This document shows positions 35,210 to 44,722 of a stretch of 64,000 bases of DNA, piece by piece. A program made the translations under genes and the position numbers. The DNA comes from Tolypothrix sp. PCC 7712. Lineage in GTDB: Bacteria > Cyanobacteriota > Cyanobacteriia > Cyanobacteriales > Nostocaceae. Under the pieces are notes generated by a model. The model did not search any database and had not been told where the DNA came from. It worked only from the letters and a program-made list of their open reading frames with translations. Position 1 is the stretch's first letter. Every line of letters starts with the position of its first letter. The stretch lies in the NCBI RefSeq assembly GCF_025860405.1, contig NZ_CP063785.1, forward strand, positions 5,209,390 to 5,273,389, read 5' to 3'.

Positions 35210-35572
35210 TTAACTCTTCTTGAGTTTTTTAAACCAAGAACTGAAGGGACAAGCACTTGCCTTGTTTTCACTACTTGAGAGTTTGCCGCCAGCTGTCAGC
35301 TTCTCTAAAAACAGCGTATTGTCAAAGTAGTGTTCTACAGAAATTATCCGCAAGTCATCGGTAACTTTGGCAACGCTCATGCCGATAATTTCTACTGTCT
35401 CTCCAGTTGGTGCATGGTCTTTATATGCACCTTGAAAATGTCCCCAGTGCCGCCACTTAAATGTTACGGTTGGTGGCCCAGAGTACACTTCCAAAACTTC
35501 CCAAGGAAAGCCTTGTGGAAATGTTGAGTGGAAGATTTGAGCGGATGATTCAAAGGTTTCTGCAGAAGCTTT
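35210..35572 (-). CDS. SnoaL-like protein, 3' exon
   Basis: The C-terminal part of a SnoaL-like fold protein (EVLEVYSGPPTVTFKWRHWG, then GETVEIIGMSVAKVTDD and SVEHYFDNTLFLEKL). The first codon of this exon is taken at 35572 (KASAETFESS); the upstream part of the open frame, up to 35698, is the 3' end of a group II intron and is not native. Joined to the 5' exon (37837-38193) it gives about 239 residues. Function unknown; ketosteroid-isomerase-like fold proteins are diverse. Confidence 0.8.
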   Translation of the reverse strand, partial: KASAETFESSAQIFHSTFPQGFPWEVLEVYSGPPTVTFKWRHWGHFQGAYKDHAPTGETVEIIGMSVAKVTDDLRIISVEHYFDNTLFLEKLTAGGKLSSSENKASACPFSSWFKKLKKS

Positions 35573-35658
35573 GGTTGAGTCGATGGAGAGTATTATCTCG
35601 CGCACCTCTCTGTTAAATCTGGGCGTGCGACTTTCACCGCACCCAGCTTCCGATGTTC

Positions 35659-37233
35659 TCAGCTTGCGCTTTTGCTCATGTGTTTGTAATCGTGGCAACT
35701 CTCATGAATTGCTTCAAGATTATTTTTCTTCCAGTTGGCGTGATTTCCGTCGATGTGATGCAGGTGAACCCGTTCCTCATCGATGAATTTTAAGCCGCAG
35801 GATGCACATTTATGGTTTTGCTTCTTAAGAGCTTTAGAGGTTTCGCCATCATAGAGTTTACTGTTGCGTTCGCTCCAGTAGGCTGTATCTCCGTCATAGG
35901 GGGATTTTGTTCCTTTGACTATGACGTGTTTGTTTTCGGAGTAGGAAATTGCTGGGAATGCTTTGTCTAGTAATTTCTTGCTAGAGTAGCGGTTTTGCTT
36001 GGTTTCCTTGTTGAATACCTTGTAGGCTCTTGTTTCGATGTGGTACAAGGAGTTCCTGGAACCACTCATCTTGCAGAACTTATGGTAATTTCTCCAACCT
36101 CTAACTACCGGGGCTAATTTCTCAGCCTTTGTGGTAGCACCATAATTCGAGTTGTTGACGATGTGTTTTACTTTCTTATGGAACGCTTTGAAGTTGTCCA
36201 CTGAAGGGATACTTCTGAGCTTTCCGTTTTTCTGGACTTTGAAGTGCCAGTCGAGGAAATCAAACCCATCTGTCGCGGCGGTAATTTTGGTTTTCTTTTG
36301 GCTTACATTCATTCCGCGTTTGCGGAGGAACTCGCTGATTCTTTCAAGTATTTCTGTCGCATCATCTTCGGGTCGGAGTATGATAACCATGTCATCCGCG
36401 TATCGGACGGATGGTTCGGTGATATCACTGGCTGAGGTTTTGTCAGTGATTCTCTGTCTTTTATTCACATGGTATCTGTGTATACTCTCAATCCCGTTGA
36501 GCGCAATGTTAGCTAGCAAAGGGCTGACCACTCCCCCTTGGGGTGTCCCTTGTTCGGGGAATTCTGGGTTGACTCCAGCCTTGAGGCATCGGAAGATACC
36601 GAGTTTTAAGCCAAAAGGGGCAATGAGTTCGTCCATTATTGCTGAGTGGTTAATCCTGTCGAAGCACTTCTCAATATCGAGTTCAATAACTCGTTTCTCT
36701 ATTCCGTTGACTCTGGAGTTGAGGTTGTTAAAGATGTATTGTTGTGCATCATGGGCAGAACGCCCAGTTCTAAACCCATAACTCCTGGCGTGGAAAGTGG
36801 CTTCGTGTGCTGGTTCGAGTGCGTGTTTTGCTAGGCATTGCCAAGCCCTATCCGCGATGGTAGGTATCTTGAGCATTCTGATAGTCCCGTCCTTTTTGGG
36901 GATGGGGATTTCTCTTAGCCCTTGATGTTTCCAATTTCCACTGTTCACTCTTAGTAATTCTTCAAGGTTGAAGCGTTCCTCGAATGAGAGGGATTTCTTT
37001 CCATCAATACCAGCCGTCTTTCTACCAGCATTTAGCTGTGATACTTGTCTTATTGCAAGAAATCGAGCCGAGGTGGATTTTAGAATGAGCTTTTGGAGTA
37101 ACCGCGCTTTCCGCTTGTCTCCAACTTGAACAGCTTTAAATACGCGCTTTTGAAGGCGGAAAAGATTTCGGCGGAATTTCTTCCACGGTAAGGCTTTCCA
37201 AGATTCACTAGTTTTGTAACTGTGTCTAATCAT
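35659..37233 (-). CDS. ltrA: Group II intron reverse transcriptase/maturase with HNH domain
   Basis: 524 residues. RT motifs include REIPIPKKDGTIRMLKIPT, YGFRTGRSAHDA, LDIEKCFDRINH, GTPQGGVVSPLLANI and the catalytic VRYADDMVII. A maturase X domain follows (about 370-420) and the C-terminus is an HNH endonuclease (CASCGLKF, HLHHIDGNHAN, HESCH). No damage to motifs is seen, so it may be active. It is encoded in the intron, transcribed with the host gene. Confidence 0.95.
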   Translation of the reverse strand: MIRHSYKTSESWKALPWKKFRRNLFRLQKRVFKAVQVGDKRKARLLQKLILKSTSARFLAIRQVSQLNAGRKTAGIDGKKSLSFEERFNLEELLRVNSGNWKHQGLREIPIPKKDGTIRMLKIPTIADRAWQCLAKHALEPAHEATFHARSYGFRTGRSAHDAQQYIFNNLNSRVNGIEKRVIELDIEKCFDRINHSAIMDELIAPFGLKLGIFRCLKAGVNPEFPEQGTPQGGVVSPLLANIALNGIESIHRYHVNKRQRITDKTSASDITEPSVRYADDMVIILRPEDDATEILERISEFLRKRGMNVSQKKTKITAATDGFDFLDWHFKVQKNGKLRSIPSVDNFKAFHKKVKHIVNNSNYGATTKAEKLAPVVRGWRNYHKFCKMSGSRNSLYHIETRAYKVFNKETKQNRYSSKKLLDKAFPAISYSENKHVIVKGTKSPYDGDTAYWSERNSKLYDGETSKALKKQNHKCASCGLKFIDEERVHLHHIDGNHANWKKNNLEAIHESCHDYKHMSKSAS

Positions 37234-37836
37234 TTTCTCTTCTCTAGTTTGTATTCTCTGAACACCTCAGACCAATTACGGTCTGTCCTACCCTAACTGT
37301 GGGGATTCCTCCGCTCGTCTGGTCTACCTGAGATTCGACTGTCTCAAGACCCACAATTAGTTTTTATTCGTTCCCTCGGAGAGATTGATGAGCCACTGCG
37401 TTGCCGGGGTTTCCCCGGTTGAAGTATGTGGCGTTGTTCCGTTAGATGTAGCCAATTCAACTACTGGATTCCCTAGACTCTTGCCGCTACCCATTACATC
37501 TTCGGCGGGAATGAACTCCAGTGAGGTCAGGGATTTTGCGTTGCGCCCTGCCTTCAGTTAAGTCGCTTTTGTAGGCTCTGTTTCATCATAGGAACTCCCT
37601 GTTAGCGCCAGTGTCAACCCGCAACGGTCGTCTGATTACGCCCTGTTCCCAGCTTCACTCTACAAGAACCGAGCTTGTTCGGTGTGGGCAGATAAGGAGT
37701 CAATTCTGAGTCTGAATGGCAAGACTTTCACTTGCATCTGACCGAGAGTTCAGCCTTTGATGACAGTAATCTGCTGTCAGGCTGGTTTAGTTATGTACGG
37801 ACTGATTACCGTGATTCACTAAACAACGAATCGCAC
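37234..37836 (-). ncRNA. 5' ribozyme portion of the group II intron
   Basis: About 600 bases without a coding frame, between the intron's first base and the RT gene. Expected to hold domains I-III and part of IV. Individual substructures were not folded. Confidence 0.65.
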
Positions 37837-38193
37837 GTAATGCTCTGAATCAGCCATAAATAAATTGTAAGTACCTTGGGCTGCTAAATCTGTAGCGGTA
37901 TATTCTTGACCTCCATTAGTACTCACACGAAATTGGTCATTAACAACAGACAACCACTGTTGTGGGTTGGTTTTGAAAGATACCTCCATCTCAAAGCTTC
38001 TGACTAAATTTTGTACGATCGCTTCTAGAGTACCATCTAGGTGATTACGCGTACTTTCTTTAGCCAAATTCTCTTTAGAGCGAGAATAATCAGGAGGTTC
38101 TTGATAGCGCCATTCGGCACCAGTACTTCCTTCAATAACTTTATCTCGATCCTGTACCCAAAGTGGCAAACTGTTAGATTGTGTTGCGCTCAT
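37837..38193 (-). CDS. SnoaL-like protein, 5' exon
   Basis: 119 codons from ATG to the intron boundary. The start MSATQSNSLPLW is polar and there is no signal peptide. The exon ends with codons for MADSEHY, which reads on in frame into KASAETFESS of the 3' exon when the intron is removed. Without splicing, translation runs five codons into the intron and stops. Confidence 0.8.
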
Positions 38194-38348
38194 AGAAGTC
38201 TTTGCTTAAAATTGTGTCCCCAATTCTTGGATTACGCAGTTAAGACCCCTCTAAGCAATGATTGAGTAATGAGTGCTGAGTAAAGTAAAAAGTACTCACT
38301 CGTGATACACAAGGCACTTACCGCAGTGCTTGTGGCTGGTTTTTTTAA

Positions 38349-38376
38349 CTCAGCACTCAGCACTCAGCACTCAGAA
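38349..38376. repeat. STRR heptads (CAGCACT)n
   Basis: Four tandem CAGCACT units in the gap between pdxJ and the SnoaL exon. An inverted repeat CAAGGCACT / AGTGCTTG lies just upstream at about 38309-38331. Confidence 0.8.
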
Positions 38377-38436
38377 CTGAAAACTCAGCACTCTTCATAG
38401 TTAACTGTTAGCTGTTAACTGTTTACTGTTCACCGT

Positions 38437-39159
38437 TTACAGTTCTCCTCGGATGGCTTGCTTCATCTCACGCACAGCTCTTTCTAAACCTACCAAAGCT
38501 GCTCTACTAATGATGGTGTGACCAATATTGAGTTCTTCCATCCCTGGCAGAATCGCCACAGGATAAACATTCCAGTAAGTCAGCCCATGACCAGCGTTAA
38601 CTCGCAACCCTGCTTGAATTGCTTGCTCGCACCCTTTAGCTAACACGGCTAACTCGTGCTGGCGGCTTGTTTCATCAGTAGCCTCAGCATATTGCCCAGT
38701 ATGCAGTTCTATAAACTTCGCTTTCACTTTAGCAGATGCTGCAATTTGTGAAGGTTCGGCATCGATAAATAAACTTACTGGAATGCTAGCACTCTGCAAT
38801 TTATCAACTATCTCAACTATTTTAGCAATTTGCCCAACAATATCTAAACCACCTTCTGTAGTGACTTCTTCCCGTTTTTCTGGTACTAAAGTTACATAAT
38901 CTGGTTTGATATCGAGAGCTATGCCTAGCATTTCCTCGGTAGCAGCCATTTCTAAATTTAAGTGCGTTCTCACCGTTTGCCGTAAGAGTCGCACATCTCT
39001 ATCTTGTATATGCCGTCTATCTTCCCGCAGATGCACAGTAATCCCATCTGCACCCCCCAATTCTGCCAACACTGCTGCTGCTACGGGGTCAGGTTCCACC
39101 GTTCGCCGTGCTTGTCGAATAGTCGCAATGTGGTCAATGTTTACGCCGAGTGTAGACAC
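38437..39159 (-). CDS. pdxJ: Pyridoxine 5'-phosphate synthase
   Basis: Makes pyridoxine phosphate from deoxyxylulose phosphate and aminoacetone phosphate in DXP-dependent vitamin B6 synthesis. Visible are GVNIDHIATIRQARR, HLREDRRHIQD, LHTGQYAEA and RVNAGHGLTYWNV. The start is the GTG at 39159 (encoding MSTLGVNIDH), giving 240 residues, the family length. An open frame continues upstream to 39291, but that part is encoded by intergenic repeats. Confidence 0.95.
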   Translation of the reverse strand: MSTLGVNIDHIATIRQARRTVEPDPVAAAVLAELGGADGITVHLREDRRHIQDRDVRLLRQTVRTHLNLEMAATEEMLGIALDIKPDYVTLVPEKREEVTTEGGLDIVGQIAKIVEIVDKLQSASIPVSLFIDAEPSQIAASAKVKAKFIELHTGQYAEATDETSRQHELAVLAKGCEQAIQAGLRVNAGHGLTYWNVYPVAILPGMEELNIGHTIISRAALVGLERAVREMKQAIRGEL

Positions 39160-39229
39160 CCCTAATTTCTCCCGATCCACAGTCTTTAGGATCTTGATTT
39201 TACAGGAAAAGTGGGAATGGGGCATTGGG

Positions 39230-39308
39230 CATGGGGGAGGCAGTGCGTTGCGCGGGTTTCCCGCGTTGTAGCAACTGCCGTCATTGGGCATTGGTAATGG
39301 GTAATTAC
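39230..39308. repeat. Right arm of a 79-bp inverted repeat
   Basis: Reverse complement of 34712-34790. The pair brackets ycf54, the intron-split gene and pdxJ. Confidence 0.75.
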
Positions 39309-39312
39309 GTTT

Positions 39313-39410
39313 TCCCCCTCATCTCCCTCATCCCCCTCATCTCCCTCATCCCCCTCATCTCCCTCATCCCCAGTCCCCAATCCCCAGTCCCCAATCCCCA
39401 GTCCCCAATC
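39313..39410. repeat. C-rich tandem repeats
   Basis: CCTCATCTCC/CCTCATCCCC units, then CCCCAGT/CCCCAAT heptads. Short frames here on either strand are repeat translations. Confidence 0.85.
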
Positions 39411-39415
39411 ACCTA

Positions 39416-40624
39416 CTAACGAACCAATGATGTATCAGACAGATGAATCTGATTGGCGAGATTTTTTAACTCAGCTTCTCTAGATAACATGATTTCGCTA
39501 GGCTGAACGTCTATTGCCTCAAAGATTGTTCGTAAGCGATATACCCAATCATGTCGCAGTAGGGAGTTGACAACATTTTCTTTTCTAATTCTGGTTAAGC
39601 GATCGCTCTGAGCATCTAAGTCAGTTACAATTTCACCGATGTCAGGAGAATCAAAGGGAACTTTGATAATTGCATCAGGCCAATCAAAATATTTGTAAAA
39701 TTCCTCTATTTTTGGCGGTTCGCCAATCATCACTGCACCAGCAGCAGCACCTTCAAAGAAACGAGAACCAAACTCTTGGTTAACTTTTGCTGTGTTCAGT
39801 TCATTAGCGCGTGAGCGATTAGCAAAGAAATAGCGGCTTCTTTTAATTAAATTAGCTAATAAACTGCGGTGTTCTTGGTGATTGTTAACCGCAAATGTTT
39901 GTTGTTTAGCGGCATTTTTAGTTCCGGAGGCTTTGATTGTATCGTAGTAATAAAAAATTGGTTGGTGTTGTGCAAATTCTAATAGGGCTTTATGGGTTAC
40001 CGATGAACGACGACCCAAATAGGAAACATCAATACTACGATAAGGTAAGAGGGGATAGGGACAGAATTTTAATGTATCAATCCCAGGTGGTAGATAGCTA
40101 CAAGGGCGACCTGTAATTTTAGCAACTGCCTCTACACAATTTTTAGTACCAAGAAAAATATGGTCGAAATCCTTTAAAAACTCAAAGAAGTAGTTATTGG
40201 ATGGCTTAAGATACCATTCCCAGCATTCAACTATGTAACAGACAGACTTATCGCATTTTTGCTGCCAATTTTTAAACGAATGCAGCGCAAACAGTTCAAA
40301 GGGAGAATTAAATATGGGAAAGAATAGTTCATACTCTTGCTCAAGTAAGTATGGATTATTCCCTGGAAGGAGGAACTCAGCCAATTGCTTGGAGTTAGTT
40401 AAATATTTAGCTAGCTTGTAGATTTTCCTGAAGATACCGTCGTTAGCACTCAATGGTTGAACCATATCAACAGCATCTGTATCATATAGTACATCTTCAA
40501 ATTCATATAAGGTACAAAAAGCTACTAAGTTAGCAATTTCACGCATTGATACTAACAAAATGCGTGATTTTTCATTAGAAAGAGAATTAAATTTAGGTTT
40601 TATTAAATATTTATTGTTGTTCAT
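39416..40624 (-). CDS. CgeB-like glycosyltransferase, copy 1
   Basis: 402 residues. The C-terminal half has the glycosyltransferase group 1-like pattern (FGSRFFEGAAAGAVMIGEPP, then a 40-residue helical segment ending in LRHDWVYRLRTIF) of YkvP/CgeB-type proteins. The N-terminal half has SRILLVSMREIANLVAF and YLPPGIDTLKFCPYP. A close paralogue lies upstream at 41218-42435. The sugar and acceptor are unknown. No other polysaccharide genes are next to it. Confidence 0.8.
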   Translation of the reverse strand: MNNNKYLIKPKFNSLSNEKSRILLVSMREIANLVAFCTLYEFEDVLYDTDAVDMVQPLSANDGIFRKIYKLAKYLTNSKQLAEFLLPGNNPYLLEQEYELFFPIFNSPFELFALHSFKNWQQKCDKSVCYIVECWEWYLKPSNNYFFEFLKDFDHIFLGTKNCVEAVAKITGRPCSYLPPGIDTLKFCPYPLLPYRSIDVSYLGRRSSVTHKALLEFAQHQPIFYYYDTIKASGTKNAAKQQTFAVNNHQEHRSLLANLIKRSRYFFANRSRANELNTAKVNQEFGSRFFEGAAAGAVMIGEPPKIEEFYKYFDWPDAIIKVPFDSPDIGEIVTDLDAQSDRLTRIRKENVVNSLLRHDWVYRLRTIFEAIDVQPSEIMLSREAELKNLANQIHLSDTSLVR

Positions 40625-41217
40625 GATATTACCCTGATTTAATAAGTGTTTTAAAGCAAGTTACTTGTCGCTAGTAAATTGTTTCTTTTTCCAATTTAAG
40701 ATTATGTATTATTGAAAATTGAATTTTGAAATGTGATTTTAGACTTTCACAGGCTTTGAAGAACTTCTTATATCAAAACACGTAATCTACAGTTAGAAAC
40801 TAAAGAATTATGAAATTTGAGAACCTAATAGCTCAAGAATAAATTTTAATTATATCTATACACTACTATCTAAAAATAGACAAGGAGTAAGAGGATTTCG
40901 GTAATTTAGAAAAACTTATAGGTCAATTGCTAATCTTTTGGTGAAACGCTTCTTAAAATTTAATCAAATAATGTTTGCGACACATCAATAATATTCTAGA
41001 GGGCAAGGCAATACCGTGCTTCTACTGTCGTATTCTTTTCTCAAATTGGTATGATCTCAATCATAAATTTAGATCAGCCAAATATTCTAGTAAATATAAT
41101 TTGATTCAGCAAAAAGAAAATGGGAAAAGTGTGAATTTACTTTCCCCATACACAAGGCACTTAAAATGGCTTATACAAAAAAGATAATACCAATTAGCTA
41201 AAAATCATTATGAGTTT
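40625..41217. other. Gap between the glycosyltransferase copies
   Basis: No gene. It holds a dispersed repeat at about 40969-41052, the uninterrupted relative of the nested element at 45025-45332. A 70-codon plus-strand frame (40975-41187) is made largely of this repeat. Confidence 0.6.
40969..41052. repeat. Dispersed repeat, empty copy of the 45 kb element
   Basis: Shares ATGTTTGCGACACATCAATA at its left and TGTCGTATTCTTTT plus CAAATTGGTAT at its right with 45040-45332, without the 204 bases inserted there. Left terminal repeat is degenerate. Confidence 0.7.
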
Positions 41218-42435
41218 CTAACTAACTAATGATGCATCTAAAGCGTGCTGGATTTCATAAGCTAGTTTCTTTAACTTAGCTTCTCTAGCTAACATGATTT
41301 GGCTAGGTTTAACATCTATTGTTTCAAGTACTGTGCGTAAGCGATATACCCAGTCATGTCGGAGTAATGTATTGACAACATTATCTCTGCTAATTCTTGC
41401 CAAGCGATCAGGCTGTGAATCCAAATCAGAAATAATCTCGCCAATTTCTGGAGCATCAAAGGGAACTTTGATAATTGCATCAGGCCAATCAAAATGTTTG
41501 TAGAATTCCTCTGTCATTGGTGGATCGCCAATGAGGACTGCACCAGCAGCTGCTCCTTCAAAGAAGCGTGGGCCAAACTCTTGTTTATTTTTTGTCGCTT
41601 CTGCTTCGTTAATGCGTGCGCGGTTAGCAAAGAAATAACGGCTTCTCTTGTTTAAATTAGCAAACAAAATGCGGTGTTCTCGGGCATTATTCACCGCAAA
41701 TGTTTGTTGTTTAGCAGCATTTTTAGTTCCGGAAGCTTTGATTGTATCGTAGTAATAAAAAATTTGTTGCTGTTGTGCATACTCTAATAGAGCTTGATGA
41801 GTTACAGGTGAACGCCGACCCAAATAGGAAACATCAATACTGCGGTGAGGTAACTGTGGATAGGGACAGAATTTTAATGTATCAATCCCAGGTGGTAGAT
41901 AGCTACAAGGACGGCCTGTAATTTTAGCAACTGCTTCGACTGAATTTTTATTGCCGAGAAAAATATGGTCGAAATCTTTTAAATATTCAAGAAAATATAG
42001 ACTGGATGGCTGCAGATATGTTTCCCAAAATTCATCTATATAACAAACTGCTTGGCTACATTTTTGCCGCCAATTTTTAAATGCGTGCAGTGCGAAAAGT
42101 TCAAAAGGAGAATTAAATACGGGAAAAAATAGTTCATACTCTTGTTCAAGAAAGTATGGATTAGTTCCCGGTACTAAGAAATTAGCTAATTTTTGAGAAT
42201 TAGTTAAATACTTAGCTAATTTGTAGACTTTTCTAACGATGCCATCATCTGTACTCAAAGGTGTGAGCATATCAGTAGCATCGGCATCGTAGATGACATC
42301 TTCAAATTCATATAAGCTACAAAATCCTACTAACTTAGCAACTTCACGCATTGATACTATCAAAATGCGTGATTGATTACGGGAAATAGAATGTAGCTTG
42401 GGTGTCATCAAATATTTTTCTTGATTCATGTTCAT
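41218..42435 (-). CDS. CgeB-like glycosyltransferase, copy 2
   Basis: 405 residues, co-linear with the 39416-40624 protein and with the same motifs (ITGRPCSYLPPGIDTLKFCP identical; FGPRFFEGAAAGAVLIGDPP). By eye identity is roughly three quarters and is spread over the full length, so this is a tandem duplication with no obvious domain change. The differences are conservative and scattered. Confidence 0.8.
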   Translation of the reverse strand: MNMNQEKYLMTPKLHSISRNQSRILIVSMREVAKLVGFCSLYEFEDVIYDADATDMLTPLSTDDGIVRKVYKLAKYLTNSQKLANFLVPGTNPYFLEQEYELFFPVFNSPFELFALHAFKNWRQKCSQAVCYIDEFWETYLQPSSLYFLEYLKDFDHIFLGNKNSVEAVAKITGRPCSYLPPGIDTLKFCPYPQLPHRSIDVSYLGRRSPVTHQALLEYAQQQQIFYYYDTIKASGTKNAAKQQTFAVNNAREHRILFANLNKRSRYFFANRARINEAEATKNKQEFGPRFFEGAAAGAVLIGDPPMTEEFYKHFDWPDAIIKVPFDAPEIGEIISDLDSQPDRLARISRDNVVNTLLRHDWVYRLRTVLETIDVKPSQIMLAREAKLKKLAYEIQHALDASLVS

Positions 42436-43163
42436 ACCTTAATTAAATCCAGGAATTGATAAAGTGATTTGTTCTAGCTGGCGATTGTTGCTAGAGCTAT
42501 GTAGACAATTGATTTGAAATTTCAGTATTAATTATGAATTGGAGACCTGAACATAAAAAGCTGCCGATTACTATTCATTTGGAATTAGTAATCAGCATTT
42601 TGGCATTAGGGAGAAGAAAACCAATGATGTACATAGAGAAATATAGAAGCACCTAGACACCCTAAGGAGGAATCAGCTGATGACCTTTGTTACCTAAGCA
42701 TAAGAGTTTCAGGGAAAATCCCCGATACTGTCATGACTAATCAATAAAACGTTTGTTTGTATTTTTATTGATTACTAATTTAGACAATTCATGATTAATA
42801 CTTAAATTTTATGAAAATTTATCATGTACCAGAGAAATATCCCAGTATTTTTACGAAGGTTAATGTATTCTTAATAGATAATTTATCTAGTCTTTATAAA
42901 AAATGATTGACGTTTGGTTGGATACCCTTAAATCCCGTTAAAAAGGGGAGTCAGGGGGATCGAAACGTTACGGGGCTAAGTTATAAGACTTGTGGGTACA
43001 CCGTAGCCCTGTTCTGTCACTCTCCGCGAGGGTAATCCCTAGAAACCTCATCAGGCAATCAATACAAGCTATCCTATTAGAAAAAAATCGTGTTAACCCT
43101 TGGTAGATAAAAGCTCGCTTAATTCAGAAATGGCAAATGTTTTCGGAGAGTGACAAAAGCGGG
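42436..43163. other. Non-coding gap before the ClC gene
   Basis: About 730 bases with no convincing frame. It includes an AAGGGGAGTCAGGGGGAT stretch near 42941 common in Nostocales intergenic DNA. A small AGGAGG followed by ATG (42664-42680) leads only to a five-codon frame. No tRNA seen. Confidence 0.5.
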
Positions 43164-44459
43164 TTAATTAGCTACCTCTGTTTGATGCTTGAGTTGAGAT
43201 GCAATCAAGGGAACTTTTGGAGCGAGGAAAAATCCCATTAAACTGGCAAAGAGTATTGGTGTGAAGGGACTGAAGTTAGTGAGTTTTGATAGCAACAAAG
43301 TTGTGCTAATGGGTGTGCGTGTCACGGCTGCATTAATCGCCGCCATTGTACAAATCATTGCTAAAGCAGGATGAACTCCGGGAATTAAGATGGCTACGGC
43401 TTTACCTATACAAGCGCCAGTAAAAAATAAGGGGATGATAAATCCACCCCGCCAACCGCCTGTAACTGTCATGCTGATAGCTGCCATTTTACCCAAGGCT
43501 AATATCAACAAAAACATCGCCGGAAGATTAGTATTGACGACAGATTCTAATTCTTCATGGCCAAAATAACGGGTAAGCGGTAAGACAACGGCTAAAGCGC
43601 CTAATCCTAAACCTGCTAGTGTGGTACGGAAATATATGGGGCCAGGAATACGAGAAAAAGCGCGATCGCAAAACCGAAAAATCGCTATAAAAATCCAGCC
43701 CGCAACTGCGCCTAAAATCCCAAAGGCGATCGCTAAAGCAAAATCATCTATGTTGGCTAAGTTATATTGGGGAAAATTCCAGGTAGGTGCAATTCCTAAA
43801 TGTGTAATTGCAGCAAATACCAAGTAGCTAGCGCAACTCGCAACAATCGCTGGCATCAAAGCTTCGTAATATTCCACAATATGCTGATGATGCAAAATCT
43901 CTAAAGCGAACATTGCACCACCCAAAGGAGAACCAAACAAAGCAGTAAAACCAGCCGCCATCGCTGCTAAACTCATGGATCTCAAATCTTCTCCTTGGAG
44001 TTTAAGGCGATCGGCTACCCACGTACCAAAAGAACCAGTTACTTGCACTAGAGGCGCTTCTGGCCCAGCACTACCACCAGCTGAGATACTAACTAGGGAA
44101 GCAAGAATCATTGAGGGATTTTTGCGAGTATCCAGCCTTCCGCCGCGAAAGTGGATATTATCGACAATCAACGCGATTTCGCCTGGATTTCCCAAAAAAT
44201 GAATCACCAAGCCCACTAATAAACCGCATAGTGGCATTACTAGCAGCAGACTCAAACCCTCAAAGCGTTGGAGTTTGTGAATAATTAGTTCTAGAACATT
44301 CCAATACAAACCAGCAAATATACCACTCGCAGTCCCCACAGCAGCCCAACATAGAACCCACCTAGAAATCATGAGTGGATTGCGCCTTGCCAAGCCAAAA
44401 AGTTGCGACAATGTCCAACGTTGAGTTTTATTCCCCCCTGGGGGCTTATTTGGTAGCAC
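43164..44459 (-). CDS. ClC-family chloride channel/antiporter
   Basis: 431 residues with about 10-11 hydrophobic segments. The anion-site motifs are recognisable in modified form: GSAGPEAPLVQ in place of GREGP and GGWRGGFIIPLFF for GxFxP. No CBS domains follow. The usual proton-glutamate would be the Glu of GPEAP. Substrate (chloride, fluoride or nitrate) cannot be told. Confidence 0.88.
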   Translation of the reverse strand: MLPNKPPGGNKTQRWTLSQLFGLARRNPLMISRWVLCWAAVGTASGIFAGLYWNVLELIIHKLQRFEGLSLLLVMPLCGLLVGLVIHFLGNPGEIALIVDNIHFRGGRLDTRKNPSMILASLVSISAGGSAGPEAPLVQVTGSFGTWVADRLKLQGEDLRSMSLAAMAAGFTALFGSPLGGAMFALEILHHQHIVEYYEALMPAIVASCASYLVFAAITHLGIAPTWNFPQYNLANIDDFALAIAFGILGAVAGWIFIAIFRFCDRAFSRIPGPIYFRTTLAGLGLGALAVVLPLTRYFGHEELESVVNTNLPAMFLLILALGKMAAISMTVTGGWRGGFIIPLFFTGACIGKAVAILIPGVHPALAMICTMAAINAAVTRTPISTTLLLSKLTNFSPFTPILFASLMGFFLAPKVPLIASQLKHQTEVAN

Positions 44460-44592
44460 TGCTGAATTTCCTGTTTTGAAACGAAATATACAGAACCTTT
44501 ACGTCTTCTATAGTAAAGGTTATTGGCTGCGCTCAATCATTGCTAATCCTAAACTGTAGACTAAGCACCAGTTATCATCATGGGTTTTACTC

Positions 44593-44624
44593 TTGTACAG
44601 ACGCGATTAATCGCGTCTGTACAA
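44593..44624. repeat. Perfect 32-bp palindrome
   Basis: TTGTACAGACGCGATT followed exactly by its reverse complement. Related to the shorter palindrome at 29759-29778. It may act as a terminator for neither gene obviously, as it lies between divergent genes. Confidence 0.88.
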
Positions 44625-44722
44625 CTCAGCACTTTCCAGCTAATAATAATTTAAGCCTCCAGATAGTGTGTGCTTAGTAACTAGAAAATCTAAGCTTGGC
44701 GTATAAATTTGGGGAAATATTC

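Larger units (their letters stand above)
35573..37836 (-). mobile_element. Group II intron carrying an RT/maturase
   Basis: On the minus strand it starts with GTGCGATTCG right after the exon codons for DSEHY (first base 37836). Near its 3' end a domain V-like hairpin (TGCGGTGAAAGTCGCA) is followed by a domain VI-like stem GAGAG/CTCTC. The exact 3' junction is uncertain between 35573 and 35579: frame is kept by either, while the usual AY end favours 35579 (..CGAC). The insertion is in the sense direction, so splicing could restore the host gene. Confidence 0.88.

Noticed and set aside
35573..35698. Native N-terminus of the 35210 SnoaL frame
   Set aside because: This part corresponds to the 3' end of the group II intron, not to the host protein.
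39160..39291. N-terminal extension of pdxJ
   Set aside because: Encoded by repeat sequence. The GTG at 39159 gives the family length.
40975..41187. 70-codon frame between the glycosyltransferases
   Set aside because: It is largely translated from a dispersed repeat.
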